Origin: Synechococcus sp. JA-3-3Ab
GTDB lineage: Bacteria; Cyanobacteriota; Cyanobacteriia; Thermostichales; Thermostichaceae
Direction: 5' to 3'
Length of the DNA: 64,000 bases
Assembly (NCBI RefSeq): GCF_000013205.1
Contig: NC_007775.1
Coordinates: 2,749,001-2,813,000, forward strand
Shown here: in pieces, positions 1 through 9,449 of the stretch
Layout of the letters: each line of letters begins with the position of its first letter
Numbering within the stretch: position 1 is the first letter of the stretch
Notes under the pieces: generated by a model
Seen by the model: only the letters and a program-made list of their open reading frames with translations
Databases searched by the model: none
What the model was told of the DNA's origin: nothing
Program-made: the position numbers and the translations under genes

Positions 1-709
1 GGGTGGTGGGCAGAGGGCGGATCCCGGCCTTAACTTGATCCAGCAGCCGCCGGGCGATATCGACCAAGTAGCTGCCGTGATAGGCGTCTTCCGGCAGAGC
101 CACCTCTTCGCCCTGCAGTTGCCGCACCCGCACTTCTAGCGACTGGCCCAAGAGCCGCATCTGGTTGCCGGCATCGTTGATGTAGAACTCCCGCTCCACC
201 TGGTGCCCCGTCCAGCGCAGCAGGTTGGCCAGCGTGGAGCCGACAGCAGCCCAGCGCCCGTGCCCCACGTGCAGGGGCCCCGTCGGGTTGGCGGAAACAT
301 ACTCCAGCAGGATGCGCTCGGGATGGGGGGCAGCAGTTTTGCCGAAATCTTCCCCCAACCGCAACAGCTCTTGTAACCGCTCGGCCAAAAAGGAATCCCC
401 CAGCCGGAAATTGAGGTACCCCCCCCCTGCTACCTCAGTTGCAATGCCCGGCAGATCCAGGTGTTTTTGCAGAGTCTGGGCGATCTGGGCCGGCGCCATG
501 CGGCAGAGCTTGGCCATGCCCAGAGGAGTGGGACAGGCGTAGTCGCCGTAGCGGGGATCGCTGGGAATTTGGATCGTGGGAGCAACTCCTGCCGCCTGCT
601 CCAGCGTCAGCGATCCCAGTTGCCCTGCCTCGGAGGCCCGTCGAATGCTCTCGGATACAGCGGCGGTGAGAAAGCGAACTAGCGAGGTGGAGAGGGGTTG
701 GGTGGCCAT
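1..709 (-). CDS. argS: Arginyl-tRNA synthetase, N-terminal part (runs off the left edge)
   Basis: The first 236 codons of a class I arginyl-tRNA synthetase, which charges tRNA-Arg in the cytoplasm. Reading leftward from ATG at 709, the protein has an N-terminal additional domain followed by the catalytic opening with the motif [14 protein letters not shown], which contains the HIGH-type signature as HVGH. The 3' part, with the KMSK-like loop and anticodon-binding domain, lies outside the window. It is divergent from etfB across a 345 bp spacer. The frame is open to the edge and the signature is unambiguous. Confidence 0.95.
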   Translation of the reverse strand, partial: MATQPLSTSLVRFLTAAVSESIRRASEAGQLGSLTLEQAAGVAPTIQIPSDPRYGDYACPTPLGMAKLCRMAPAQIAQTLQKHLDLPGIATEVAGGGYLNFRLGDSFLAERLQELLRLGEDFGKTAAPHPERILLEYVSANPTGPLHVGHGRWAAVGSTLANLLRWTGHQVEREFYINDAGNQMRLLGQSLEVRVRQLQGEEVALPEDAYHGSYLVDIARRLLDQVKAGIRPLPTT

Positions 710-1054
710 GGCAGAGACCTTGCCGGAAAATTCAACCCAGAGAAGAGGCGTTTTTCGATTTTGACATACTTCCGCCTGGGCTAGGCCCCTCTACCAGAGC
801 CACTCCTGCTGTAGCGCCAAGTTAGTATCAAGTTAGATGTCTAACAAAGTTACTGAAAAGCAGAGATCATTGCGCCTCATTAACCATAGTAAATTGTTCT
901 TCAGTTCTTAGAGAGAAACCTTGAAAACGGCAGGTTCTGCGGCCATGGCTACGCTCAAGCCCAAAGCTGCTATCGATCCCAAAGAAAAGCTAAATAAGCC
1001 TGCGCAGGTTGGGGATCCCTTCTAACGTGGAGAAAATTGCTGGGGAGTTGCCTC
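710..1054. other. Divergent intergenic region argS / etfB
   Basis: 345 bp between divergent genes. It is AT-richer than the genes around it, so it should hold both promoters. It contains two AAGTTAG direct repeats about 11 bp apart (near 819 and 830). The second merges into GTTAGA-TG-TCTAAC at 832-845, an inverted repeat of operator size. A 26-codon open frame starts with ATG at 944 and ends at 1024; it lacks a clear ribosome binding site and I do not call it a gene. Confidence 0.5.
832..845. promoter_or_regulatory. Short inverted repeat, possible operator upstream of etfB
   Basis: GTTAGATGTCTAAC: two 6-bp arms around a 2-bp spacer, overlapping a directly repeated AAGTTAG. It lies about 120 bp upstream of argS and 210 bp upstream of etfB. 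The symmetry is visible; that it binds a regulator is inference. Confidence 0.3.
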
Positions 1055-1906
1055 TTGGAAACCTTTGTTTTGATCAAGCAAGTTCCCGATCCAAATGCCA
1101 AAGCCGGCATCAACAGCGATGGCACGATCGACCGGGCCAAGGCCAAGCGGATGCTCAACCCTTTCGATCGCTATGCGCTGGAAGCGGCCCTGCAAACCAA
1201 ACGGCAACACGGGGCGAGGGTGACGGCAATTACCATGGGGCCGCCCCCGGCCATCGAGGTGCTCTACGAGGCCATTGCCCACGGCGTGGATCGGGGCATT
1301 TTGATGACCGACCGCCGCCTGGCCGCTTCGGATACCTTGGCCACCGCCTATACCCTGGCCCACACGGTTCGCTACGCCGGCCAGCCCGATGTCATCTTCT
1401 GCGGGCTCCAGACCACTGACGGCGACACGGCCCAGGTGGGGCCCCAGTTGGCCGAGCGGCTGGGGATCCCTCAGGTTACCTATTGCGAGGCCTTCGAGAT
1501 CCGCGATGGGATGCTGGTGGCGCGGCGGGCCATCGAAGGGGGATCCCAAATCGTGATGGTGCCTCTGCCGGCCTTGGTCACGGTAGCCAATTCGGCGCGG
1601 CGTCTGGCCTATCCTACCCTGCGCGGTGTGCAGCGGGTGCAGCGGCTGATGCGGGATGAGGCGGCGCGGGCCGAGGCCATCCAGATCCTCAACCTGGACG
1701 ATGTGGGGGCCGATCCAAAGCGCTGCGGCCTCCAGGGATCCCCGACCATCGTGGCCGCCACCGAAAAAGTAGGGGAAATCGGCGGCAACTGTCAGATCTT
1801 TCAAGGGCAGCCCGTGCCGCAACTGGTGAAGGAATTGGCTCAGGCACTTGACTTGAGCCTCTACCTGGCTACCCCAGAGGCTTTACCCTCTTTCCCCTTC
1901 CGCTAA
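1055..1906 (+). CDS. etfB: Electron transfer flavoprotein, beta subunit
   Basis: EtfB pairs with EtfA to form a soluble FAD/AMP flavoprotein that passes electrons from acyl-CoA or other dehydrogenases to the quinone pool. The N-terminus ETFVLIKQVPDPNAK is the classic start of the family, and the C-terminal third keeps the adenine nucleotide fold. I place the start at TTG 1055 because GGGGAG lies 7 bp upstream and family members begin at this point; a TTG at 1037 is also in frame. It is 283 aa, normal for the family (about 250-285). It is followed after 137 bp by etfA on the same strand. ETF genes are uncommon in cyanobacteria, and no partner dehydrogenase or ETF:quinone oxidoreductase is nearby. 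Confidence 0.93.
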   Translation: METFVLIKQVPDPNAKAGINSDGTIDRAKAKRMLNPFDRYALEAALQTKRQHGARVTAITMGPPPAIEVLYEAIAHGVDRGILMTDRRLAASDTLATAYTLAHTVRYAGQPDVIFCGLQTTDGDTAQVGPQLAERLGIPQVTYCEAFEIRDGMLVARRAIEGGSQIVMVPLPALVTVANSARRLAYPTLRGVQRVQRLMRDEAARAEAIQILNLDDVGADPKRCGLQGSPTIVAATEKVGEIGGNCQIFQGQPVPQLVKELAQALDLSLYLATPEALPSFPFR

Positions 1907-2043
1907 CTCCACCCTCTAAACCCATTCCTTAACTTCTCAGTTGCAGCCTGCCCAAAGGTGAGTTATCGCTAAGTTGCGGAAATCTGTATAGGAATTGACC
2001 AAACTTCCCAGCCTTTCTACTTTGATGAGGAGTCGTAAGCTCT

Positions 2044-3162
2044 ATGGAGCACAAGCGGGTGTTGATCTTCGCCGAGCAGATCAAGGGTGAGTTGCAGCCC
2101 ATCGGCCTGGAGCTGTTGGGAGCGGGGCGACGGCTGGCCGATAAGCTGGAAGCCACCCTGAGCGCCCTTGTCCTCGGGCACAACATCGCTCACCTGCCCC
2201 CAATCCTGATCGGCCATGGGGCGGATCAGGTCTTCGTTGCCGACCACCCCGAGCTGGCCGAATACCGCACCCTGCCCTACCGCCGCGTTATCCTGGACTT
2301 GATCAAAAGCTGGCCCCAGCCGCCCCACACCATCCTGCTGGGATCCACCACCACCGGTCGGGACTTGGCCCCCCGTCTGGCCGCCCACCTGGAAACCGGC
2401 CTGACCGCCGACTGCACCGAGCTCGACATCGGCCCCTTCGAGTACAGCAACAGCAAAGATCCCGGCAAGTCTGGCTTCTTCCCCGACTGCCTGTACGCCA
2501 TTCGGCCCAGCTTTGGCGAGTCCCTCAAGGCCCGCATCCTCGGCCCCTGGAAAAACCCGCAGATGGCCACCGTGCGCCCCGGGGTGATGCAGCCGCTTCC
2601 CTGGGACGGATCCCGCCAAGGAGAAGTGATCCCGGTGCCGGTTAACTTGGAGCCGGAGGATCTCAAGCTGCAAATTGTGGAAACGGTGCGCAACCTCTCC
2701 CAGGCCGTCGATCTGACGCGGGCCAAAGTGATCGTTGCTGGCGGCTACGGGCTGGGATCGGCAGACGGCTTTGAGCTGATGCGCGAGCTGGCCGCCTGTT
2801 TCCCCAACAGCGCCGTCGGCTCCTCCCGCAAGGCTGTGGATGCCGGCTGGATCCCCTATGCCCACCAGGTGGGGCAAACTGGCAAGACCGTCCGCCCCCA
2901 GCTCTACATCGCCTGTGGTATCTCCGGGGCCATCCAACACCGCGTCGGCATGGACAAGTCCCAGACCATCATCGCCATCAACAAAGACAGCTCTGCCCCC
3001 ATCTTCAAATTTGCCCACTACGGCATCGTGGGGGATCTCTACCAGGTGGTGCCCGAACTGATCCGGCAACTGCAGCAGATGCAGGAGAAAACCCAGGCGG
3101 ACTCTCCTGCCCGGCCTTCGCCAACCCCCGCCCTGCAGATCCCTATCTTGCAGGGCCGCTAA
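2044..3162 (+). CDS. etfA: Electron transfer flavoprotein, alpha subunit
   Basis: EtfA carries the FAD of the ETF heterodimer. The N-terminal part (from [12 protein letters not shown]) is the variable domain. The C-terminal FAD domain shows the family signature around [14 protein letters not shown], then [12 protein letters not shown], and [19 protein letters not shown] followed by AINKD. Its 372 aa are slightly long because of a proline-rich tail. ATG 2044 is the only sensible start. It lies downstream of etfB in the same direction; the 137 bp gap could hold a second promoter. It is convergent with yggT, with 18 bp between the stops. Confidence 0.95.
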   Translation: MEHKRVLIFAEQIKGELQPIGLELLGAGRRLADKLEATLSALVLGHNIAHLPPILIGHGADQVFVADHPELAEYRTLPYRRVILDLIKSWPQPPHTILLGSTTTGRDLAPRLAAHLETGLTADCTELDIGPFEYSNSKDPGKSGFFPDCLYAIRPSFGESLKARILGPWKNPQMATVRPGVMQPLPWDGSRQGEVIPVPVNLEPEDLKLQIVETVRNLSQAVDLTRAKVIVAGGYGLGSADGFELMRELAACFPNSAVGSSRKAVDAGWIPYAHQVGQTGKTVRPQLYIACGISGAIQHRVGMDKSQTIIAINKDSSAPIFKFAHYGIVGDLYQVVPELIRQLQQMQEKTQADSPARPSPTPALQIPILQGR

Positions 3163-3180
3163 TCCTCCTGGGAAAGCACT

Positions 3181-3465
3181 TTAGTGCAGGGCCATGGTCA
3201 ACAATCCCTGCTGTCCCAGCAACACCTCCCGCAACAGGGTAACCAGGCCCACCCACACTACAGGCGCCATGTCCACCCCCCCCAGGGGCGGGATCAGGCG
3301 GCGTGTCGGGCGCAGCAAAAACTCCGTCAGGCCGACCACTGGCGAATAGGGCAGCCGAGAGGTATCCAGTTGCGGATACCAGGATAAGAAGATGCGCAGC
3401 ACAAACAGAACGGTGTAGAGCGCCAGCAGCGGGCCCAGCACCCAAGTGGTGAAAATCGGCAGCAT
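3181..3465 (-). CDS. YggT/Ycf19 family small membrane protein
   Basis: 94 aa with two hydrophobic segments: an N-terminal helix around LALYTVLFVLRIFLSW and a C-terminal one around APVVWVGLVTLL. Between them is the YggT hallmark FLLRPTRRLIPPLGGVDMAP. YggT/Ycf19 proteins sit in the plasma membrane. In cyanobacteria and plastids the family has been linked to cell or nucleoid division and to assembly of membrane complexes, but the biochemical role is not settled. The start is ATG at 3465. It stands alone, convergent with etfA. Confidence 0.9.
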   Translation of the reverse strand: MLPIFTTWVLGPLLALYTVLFVLRIFLSWYPQLDTSRLPYSPVVGLTEFLLRPTRRLIPPLGGVDMAPVVWVGLVTLLREVLLGQQGLLTMALH

Positions 3466-3754
3466 TGCTTTTGCAACAATTGAGTTTCAGGGGAGGTTCT
3501 TCACCTATTCTGCTCCAAGGAAAGCCGCCTGTGCAGATCCATCGGCTTGCCTTCAAACCAGAAGTTAGTCCTTTGGTCGCTGAAAAGGGATCCCTGGATC
3601 CGCTTCTGGCCAGTTCCAACCTAAAAGCCCGAGGAACCCAGAAATCTTCAGGATTCAAAGTGGGTTATTTCCCCAAAAAGCTCCCCTTGTGGGATGGCAG
3701 CAAGAAGGCTAGCGTCATAATGGTCATATCTTGCTGACTGCAGGCAGGGATCCC

Positions 3755-4897
3755 ATGCAGGGAAGATTACAAGAGATCGATATCCGAAGCATCCTTCAAT
3801 TGATCGAGTTGGGCCAGCGCACCGGTGAGCTTTTCGTAGAGGCCAGACCCTCCATCTACTGGTTTGTCTTTTTCTTGAACGGGCGAATCATCTACGCCTC
3901 TGAAACCGAAGGCCACATCGCCCGCCTCAAAGACTACCTGCGCCGCTTCAAGCTGGAAGCCGCCCTAGACGAAGTTCAGATCCCTCCCAAAGCTGCGGTC
4001 AATGCCCCCGAATACAACCGCCTCTGGTCTTTGCTGGAAAACCACAAGCTCAACCCCAGCCAAGGCAAGCAAATCCTGCTGGGCATGGTGCGGGAAGTCC
4101 TCTTCGACCTGCTCAGCCTCCACCAGGGCTCCTTCATTTTCGAGGCTGGATCCCCCTTGGCCCCCCAACTGACCACCTTTCCTGTCACCCCTCTGCTCGC
4201 CGAGATGGTCACCCAGGTGCAGGAGTGGAAAAAGCTGCACCCCTACATCCAAGACCCCAACCAAGCCCCCACCATCGTCAACCCCCTGCCCCTCCAGCAA
4301 ACCCTGCCCGCCCCCGTCTTCAAGGCGCTGAGCGAGTGGTCGGACGGCAAAACCAGCATTCGCCAAATGGGTCGCTACCTGGGCCGAGACACCCTGGTGG
4401 TAGCCAAAGCCATCTATCCCTATGTTCGTCAAGGGGCGATCCACCTCTCCGATCCCGTCCTGATCATCGAGCCCCAGCGCACTCGTCCCCTCAAACCCAG
4501 CGACAAGCCCGCCCACATCCTCTGCATCGACGACTCCATGGCCATCCAAAAAACCGTGGAGTTCATCTTGCAAAACGAGGGCTACCAGGTCACCACCATC
4601 GGCAACCCCCTCAAAGCCCTGGGACAGGTGTTTCTCCTCAACCCCGACATGATCCTCTGCGATGTGGCCATGCCCAAGTTGGATGGGTACGAGCTGTGCG
4701 CCATGTTGCGCAAATCCAGCCAGTTCCGCGAAACCCCCATGATCATGCTCACCGGCAAGGACGGCTTCACCGACCGGCTCAAGGCCCGCATGGCCGGGGC
4801 CAACGAGTTTCTGAGCAAGCCCTTTTCTGAGAGGGAATTGTTGACCGTCGTCGAATCTTATGTGGGCCCACCTCCCAAGCGGGGCGGTGGCGAATAA
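3755..4897 (+). CDS. PatA-type response regulator (PATAN + REC) of a Pil-Chp system
   Basis: First gene of a chemotaxis-like cluster. The N-terminal part (about 1-110, from MQGRLQEIDIRSILQLI) is a PATAN/DUF4388-type domain as in PatA, PixG and Synechocystis PilG. The C-terminal receiver (about 250-370) has the acidic pair in CIDDS, the phospho-acceptor in DMILCDVAMP, and the T/K residues in MLTGK and SKPF. It should receive phosphate from the CheA at 9450 and act on type IV pilus output. ATG 3755 is preceded by AGGGA; a TTG at 3731 is also in frame. A function in phototaxis is inferred from the gene order, which matches cyanobacterial pilGHIJL/pixGHIJL clusters. Confidence 0.88.
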   Translation: MQGRLQEIDIRSILQLIELGQRTGELFVEARPSIYWFVFFLNGRIIYASETEGHIARLKDYLRRFKLEAALDEVQIPPKAAVNAPEYNRLWSLLENHKLNPSQGKQILLGMVREVLFDLLSLHQGSFIFEAGSPLAPQLTTFPVTPLLAEMVTQVQEWKKLHPYIQDPNQAPTIVNPLPLQQTLPAPVFKALSEWSDGKTSIRQMGRYLGRDTLVVAKAIYPYVRQGAIHLSDPVLIIEPQRTRPLKPSDKPAHILCIDDSMAIQKTVEFILQNEGYQVTTIGNPLKALGQVFLLNPDMILCDVAMPKLDGYELCAMLRKSSQFRETPMIMLTGKDGFTDRLKARMAGANEFLSKPFSERELLTVVESYVGPPPKRGGGE

Positions 4898-5118
4898 GCG
4901 GGGGGCCAGCCGAAATCCCTAAAAAATGTCGAGATTCGAGCCAAGCAAGCAGAGTACTGCAGAATACTGGACAGAAGAGGAACTTCACCAAACAATAGGA
5001 GGTAGCCCAACCAGCCTGGGGCTGCAAGGCCAGATGCAGCCAAAAGCGCTGAAAGACAGGATCCCACTTCAGGTAGCCGCCAGGGTTGACCGGACACGCG
5101 AAACACAGCAGGGGCGAG

Positions 5119-5511
5119 ATGACCATGAGCAAAGTACTGGTGGTGGATGATAACCGTACCTATCTGGAGGCCATTTCCAGCCTGCTCTCCGAGAGCGGGT
5201 TGGAAGTCTCCACAGCCATGGACGGTGTGGAGGCGATGGACATCATTCGTCAGCAGAAGCCTGACGTGGTGGTGCTGGACATCGTCATGCCTGGCATGAA
5301 CGGCTACGAAGTGTGCCGGGAAGTGAAGAAAGATGAAAGCACCAAGCACATCCGCATCGTCGTGTGTTCCACCAAAGATCAAGTCTTTGATATCGAGTGG
5401 GCCAAGCGCAATCAAGCCGATGCCTATGTAACCAAACCTTTCAAGCCTCAAGAGCTATTGGCTACTATCAAACAGCAGTTGCGGGAGATCAAGGAGACCA
5501 GCCAAAAATGA
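5119..5511 (+). CDS. CheY-like response regulator 1 (PilG/PilH type)
   Basis: A stand-alone receiver domain of about 128 aa: VVDDN near the N-terminus, phospho-acceptor Asp in VVVLDIVMPGMNGYEV, the switch position in VVCSTKD, and the conserved Lys in VTKPFKP. It has no output domain, so it works by protein-protein contact with pilus motors or as a phosphate sink. ATG 5119 follows AGGGG; a second ATG at 5125 is equally possible. Its TGA stop overlaps the ATG of the next gene (ATGA), indicating translational coupling. Confidence 0.9.
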   Translation: MTMSKVLVVDDNRTYLEAISSLLSESGLEVSTAMDGVEAMDIIRQQKPDVVVLDIVMPGMNGYEVCREVKKDESTKHIRIVVCSTKDQVFDIEWAKRNQADAYVTKPFKPQELLATIKQQLREIKETSQK

Positions 5512-5873
5512 GTCGCGTTCTGGTGGTGGAAGACAGCCAATCCCAGCGGGAGATGATCGGCAAGTTGCTGCAGGAAAACGGCTTCGAGGTGATGACGGTG
5601 GAAGATGGCGTGGAAGCCGTAGAGGCGGTGAAGCAAAACAAGCCCGACCTGATCGTGCTGGACATCGTCATGCCGCGGATGAATGGCTACGAAGTGTGCC
5701 GTCTCCTCAAGGCCGATCCGCTCACCCAAAAAACCCCGATTGTCATGTGTTCTTCCAAAGGCGAAGAGTTCGACCGCTACTGGGGGCTCCGCCAGGGAGC
5801 AGATGCCTATATTGCCAAGCCTTTCCAGCCGCAGGAACTGGTGGGTACGATTAAGCAATTGCTGAGAGGCTAG
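5508..5873 (+). CDS. CheY-like response regulator 2 (PilH type)
   Basis: A second single-domain receiver, 121 aa, about half identical by eye to the one before it. Key residues: VVEDS, phospho-acceptor in IVLDIVMPRMNGYEV, and AKPFQP. ATG 5508 overlaps the preceding stop codon in ATGA, and AAGGAG lies 11 bp upstream. Paired regulators are typical of Pil-Chp systems, where one drives pilus extension or retraction and the other modulates phosphate flow; which is which cannot be told from sequence. Confidence 0.9.
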   Translation: MSRVLVVEDSQSQREMIGKLLQENGFEVMTVEDGVEAVEAVKQNKPDLIVLDIVMPRMNGYEVCRLLKADPLTQKTPIVMCSSKGEEFDRYWGLRQGADAYIAKPFQPQELVGTIKQLLRG

Positions 5874-5984
5874 GAACCGCCCATCCCGCCTCTATGCCTG
5901 CTGGCAGAGCCCAAAGGGGTTCCATGCCCTGGACAAGGGAGCGGCGGCCACCCCTCCACAAGACCATCGATACGGGGGAGCGTC

Positions 5985-6503
5985 ATGCTAGGGGATCTGG
6001 ATCTGTTGATGGGGGATGAGACCCAAGAATTGCAGGAAATGGAGGCTCCCGAAGGTGAGCTATTCCTGAAATTCAAGGTCGCCACCGGAGAAGAATTTGC
6101 CCTGCCGGCAGTATCGGTTGTAGAGGTGATGAGCATCGGCCCTGAGAAAATTACTCCCATGCCGAATGTCGCGCCAGTTCTGCTGGGCACTCTGAACTTG
6201 CGGGGCGAAATTATCTGGGTTGCGGATCTGGGGCAGTTTTTGGGGATCAGCCCGCCCCTCAACCTCGACCGCGCCGAGCTCCCTGTGGTGGCCGTGATGG
6301 ATCAACCGGATTTGCTGATGGGCCTGGCTGTGGATTTAATTGTGGGCATGGAGTGGCTGAAGACGGAAGCGGTGCGGCCTGTTCTCGTGGCTCCTGAGTC
6401 GATAGCTCCCTTCTTGCGAGGGGAATGGGTGGTGCCCGCGACGGGAGCCCGCTTGCCGCTGCTGGATCAGTCAGCCATCCTGAGATCCGACCGTTGGGGT
6501 TGA
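5985..6503 (+). CDS. CheW-like adaptor (PilI/PixI type)
   Basis: 172 aa with one CheW domain (about 25-165). It includes LFLKFKVATGEEFALPAVSV and the core VLLGTLNLRGEIIWVADL, which matches the family's GxxNLRGxxxPVxDL pattern. CheW proteins bridge the receptor at 6812 and the kinase at 9450 in membrane-associated arrays. ATG 5985 is the only good start. The gene is 111 bp after the second CheY and 308 bp before the receptor, so there may be an internal promoter. Confidence 0.92.
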   Translation: MLGDLDLLMGDETQELQEMEAPEGELFLKFKVATGEEFALPAVSVVEVMSIGPEKITPMPNVAPVLLGTLNLRGEIIWVADLGQFLGISPPLNLDRAELPVVAVMDQPDLLMGLAVDLIVGMEWLKTEAVRPVLVAPESIAPFLRGEWVVPATGARLPLLDQSAILRSDRWG

Positions 6504-6811
6504 GGAATGGCTAGCCGCAAGTTCGGCAGAAATGCGGAAATTCCAAAGCCATTCACAATGGAAAGAATGGAGCCGATCTTGTTCCCTAGAGATTGGCGCC
6601 CGGCCACCCGGCGAGTGTGGCCGTGCTGCCCCAATGGTCTGTGGAAAGAGGGCAAGAGCCCATTCTTTTTGGGAGCAAAGCAGCCAGTTGGGAGAGGTAA
6701 CCTATCTGTAGCTTAACAATCTAAAGGGTTTAGGCGGGTTGGTGTTGGGGGAGTTCTGGGCATTTGGGTTGAAGTAGCAACAGAGGTAGCCAAGCAGGGA
6801 AGGGAGGATCC
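6504..6811. other. Intergenic region between cheW-like and receptor genes
   Basis: 308 bp inside the chemotaxis cluster. I see no convincing gene: a 69-codon frame at 6507 has unlikely composition and no family resemblance. A short CCATT-CAC-AATGG hairpin occurs near 6550. AT-richer sequence near 6700-6730 could provide a promoter for the receptor gene. Confidence 0.4.
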
Positions 6812-9262
6812 ATGGTTTCGAGCGCAAACAATCAGAGAGACTTTACCGAGGCAATGGTCGCCTTTTGGCAGGGAGACTACGTCGAGGCAGTGCGGTTGTT
6901 CAACCAGGTAGCCGCTGCTCAGCCGCAGGATACTGCTGTCAAGTTGCTGCTGGCCTCGGCCCAGAAGCAAGCGGGGCAGTTGCTGGAAGCCCGCCATACC
7001 TACGATACCATCCTCAAGACGGCCAGCGATCCTGAGGAGCTGGAGTCGGCCCGCAGGGGCCTGGAGGAGCTGCTCCAGATGGCGCCGGAGCTGGCGGATG
7101 TTCCCTCTCCGGCGCAGGAAGACAAGCTCCAACCTCAAGGGGAGTTCCCACCTCAACCGGAGGAGGCGGATCCCTTTCCCCAGTTTGAGTTTGAGGCGAT
7201 GAGGGAACAGGAGGCCGACCCCTTTGCTCAGGATCTCTTCTCGATGCGAAGCGACAGCTTTGCCGCCGATGAGATGACTTTTGGCGAGGAAGAAAGCTTT
7301 GCGGATCCTTTTGAGACAAGGCTAGAAATGGAGCCTGCGGATCCGTTTGCCTCCTCTCACCCGCTGCCCGCCAACCCTCAGGTAACGCCGCCAGCGGTTC
7401 CGGGAGAGACCGCTTTGCGAGCGGGCAGGGAGCAGCCTCAAACAGACCCAGTGGTCGATGACGATTTTGCCTTCCTTAGCGAGTTCGACCGGCAGCACCT
7501 GCAGGATCTAGACAGTGATTCTATTACGCAGTTGGCTGGCGACGCGGCTTTTCCCGAGGAGATGGGCTTCTCCCTACCCACTTTTGGGGAAGAGGAGGTG
7601 GGATCCCTGGATGAGGGCCTGCCGACGGAATTGGCCACCCCCATGAGCGAGCCGATCCCTGCCCCCGAAGAAGACACGGCCGGTCCTGGCCCTGCTCTTT
7701 TCGAGCTCAACGAGCTGGACAGTCTGGATCGCGAACTGGCCGGCATGGAGGGCGGCGAGGTGCCGGTCTTCTCTCCCGATGAGGGGGAGACGCAGGAGGC
7801 GGGCGGAACGGCTCGCAGCTCGCCTACAATCTCGATGCCCCTCCCAGGGGGCCAGGGAGCGGGGATGTTCGCTGGGATCGCCAACCGCCCGCTTGCCGAT
7901 CGGCAGTTGGCCACAGCGCTGATCCAAGGAGCCGTGAGTTTGGCTGCCGGGTTGGCCATTGGCCTGGGGATCCCCGCCAATGGGGGAGCTCGCTTGCTTG
8001 CCGGGGTCATCGGGGGTGGAGTGATCGGCACGGGAGCCGGGGTTGTGCTGGGGGCCAGCAGTGCCAAACACATTCGCTCCACCGCTCAAGAGCTGGCCAG
8101 CCACTTTGCCGCCTTGGCCCAGGGGAATTACTCCGTCAGAGCAGAGGCGAGAGGGGATGACGAGTTGGGCCGCTTGGCCAACAGCTTTAACCAAATGGCT
8201 GCCGCCCTGGAGGCCCATTTTGCCGATCTGAGCCAGCGAGCTGCCGAGCAGGGACAGGCCAAGGAGGACTTACAACGCCAGGTCATTCGCCTGCTGGACG
8301 ACGTCGAGGGGGCAGCCCGCGGGGACTTAACGGTGCGGGCGGAGGTCACTGCCGATGTGCTCGGCGCCGTCGCCGACTCTTTCAACCTGACCATTCGCAG
8401 CTTGCGGGACATCGTTGTCCAAGTGAAGCGGGCCGCCGCTGCCGTCAACGATGCGGCTTTGCAGAGCGAGAACTTTGCCCGCAGCCTCTCTGCCGATGCC
8501 TTGCGCCAGGCGGAGGAGATTTCCAACTCCCTCAACTCCATTCAGGAGATGACGGAATCAATTCAAGAGGTAGCCAGCAACGCCCGCGAGGCGGCCAACG
8601 TAACTGCTCAAGCCACGGAAGCAGCCGCCCGCGGCGGAGAAGCAGTGGATCGCACGGTGGCCAGCATCCTGGAAATTCGGGAAATGGCAGCAGAGACGAC
8701 CCGCAAGGTGAAACGCTTGGCAGAATCCTCCCAAGAAATCTCCAAGATCGTGGCCTTGATTTCTCAAATTGCTTCGCGCACCAACCTGCTCGCCCTCAAC
8801 GCCAGTATTGAGGCCGCCCGGGCGGGCGAGGCGGGACGGGGCTTTGCCATCGTGGCCGACGAGGTGCGACAACTGGCCGACCGGGCCGCCAAAGCCTCGA
8901 AGGAGATCGAGCAGATTGTGCTGCAGATCCAGTCGGAGACCAGCAACGTGATGACGGCCATGGAGGAGGGCACGCAGGTGGTGATCCAGGGGACGCGGCG
9001 GGCTGAGCAGGCCAAAAGCAGCCTAGACGAGATCATCGAGGTCAGCCGGCGGATCGATGGGCTGGTGCGGGCTATTTCTCAGGCTACCGTGCAGCAAACA
9101 GAAACCTCTCGCGCCGTGGCCCAGGTAATGCAATCAGTGGAGCTGACTGCCAACGAGACGTCCGAAGAGGCGCAGAAGGTAGCCAGCTCGCTGCAACAGT
9201 TGGTGAGCATCGCTCGCGAGCTGCAAGCTTCTGTCGGTCGCTTCCGGGTGGGGGATGAATGA
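6812..9262 (+). CDS. pilJ: Methyl-accepting chemotaxis protein, PilJ type, with TPR-like N-terminus
   Basis: 816 aa receptor of the Pil-Chp array. In order: a TPR-like helical pair (about 10-85); an acidic, probably disordered stretch (about 90-340) containing ADPF four times; two hydrophobic segments (about 365-420); a HAMP domain (about 425-475) and a second HAMP-like unit; then the signalling coiled coil with the hairpin tip [18 protein letters not shown] near residue 656. There is no bilin-binding GAF domain with a Cys-His pair, so this is a PilJ-type rather than a PixJ-type photoreceptor. ATG 6812 is preceded by GGGAGG. The domain order, cytoplasmic TPR plus disordered linker before the membrane part, differs from textbook receptors with a periplasmic sensor. 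Confidence 0.9.
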   Translation: MVSSANNQRDFTEAMVAFWQGDYVEAVRLFNQVAAAQPQDTAVKLLLASAQKQAGQLLEARHTYDTILKTASDPEELESARRGLEELLQMAPELADVPSPAQEDKLQPQGEFPPQPEEADPFPQFEFEAMREQEADPFAQDLFSMRSDSFAADEMTFGEEESFADPFETRLEMEPADPFASSHPLPANPQVTPPAVPGETALRAGREQPQTDPVVDDDFAFLSEFDRQHLQDLDSDSITQLAGDAAFPEEMGFSLPTFGEEEVGSLDEGLPTELATPMSEPIPAPEEDTAGPGPALFELNELDSLDRELAGMEGGEVPVFSPDEGETQEAGGTARSSPTISMPLPGGQGAGMFAGIANRPLADRQLATALIQGAVSLAAGLAIGLGIPANGGARLLAGVIGGGVIGTGAGVVLGASSAKHIRSTAQELASHFAALAQGNYSVRAEARGDDELGRLANSFNQMAAALEAHFADLSQRAAEQGQAKEDLQRQVIRLLDDVEGAARGDLTVRAEVTADVLGAVADSFNLTIRSLRDIVVQVKRAAAAVNDAALQSENFARSLSADALRQAEEISNSLNSIQEMTESIQEVASNAREAANVTAQATEAAARGGEAVDRTVASILEIREMAAETTRKVKRLAESSQEISKIVALISQIASRTNLLALNASIEAARAGEAGRGFAIVADEVRQLADRAAKASKEIEQIVLQIQSETSNVMTAMEEGTQVVIQGTRRAEQAKSSLDEIIEVSRRIDGLVRAISQATVQQTETSRAVAQVMQSVELTANETSEEAQKVASSLQQLVSIARELQASVGRFRVGDE

Positions 9263-9449
9263 GCAAATCTGCTCGGTTGGCGGGCATCCTAGGGACAAGC
9301 AAGGATCCCGATGGGAAGTTGCCGCACTTCAGGGACATCGGGATCCCTCTGTCCCAAGACAGAATCCGGGCATGGGAGAGCTTCCCCTGTCCGATCTGCT
9401 ACTACTGATATGTATGAGTACCTGTGGGCTGTAGGAGGAACCTCCTGCC

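Noticed and set aside
944-1024. A 26-codon frame just upstream of etfB (possible small photosystem peptide)
   Set aside because: No membrane helix, no ribosome site, and only a chance GDPF ending that recalls the PsaL N-terminus.
6812-9262. Calling the receptor PixJ, a bilin photoreceptor
   Set aside because: No GAF domain with a Cys-His bilin site is present; the architecture is TPR-like, linker, hydrophobic segments, HAMP, signalling domain.
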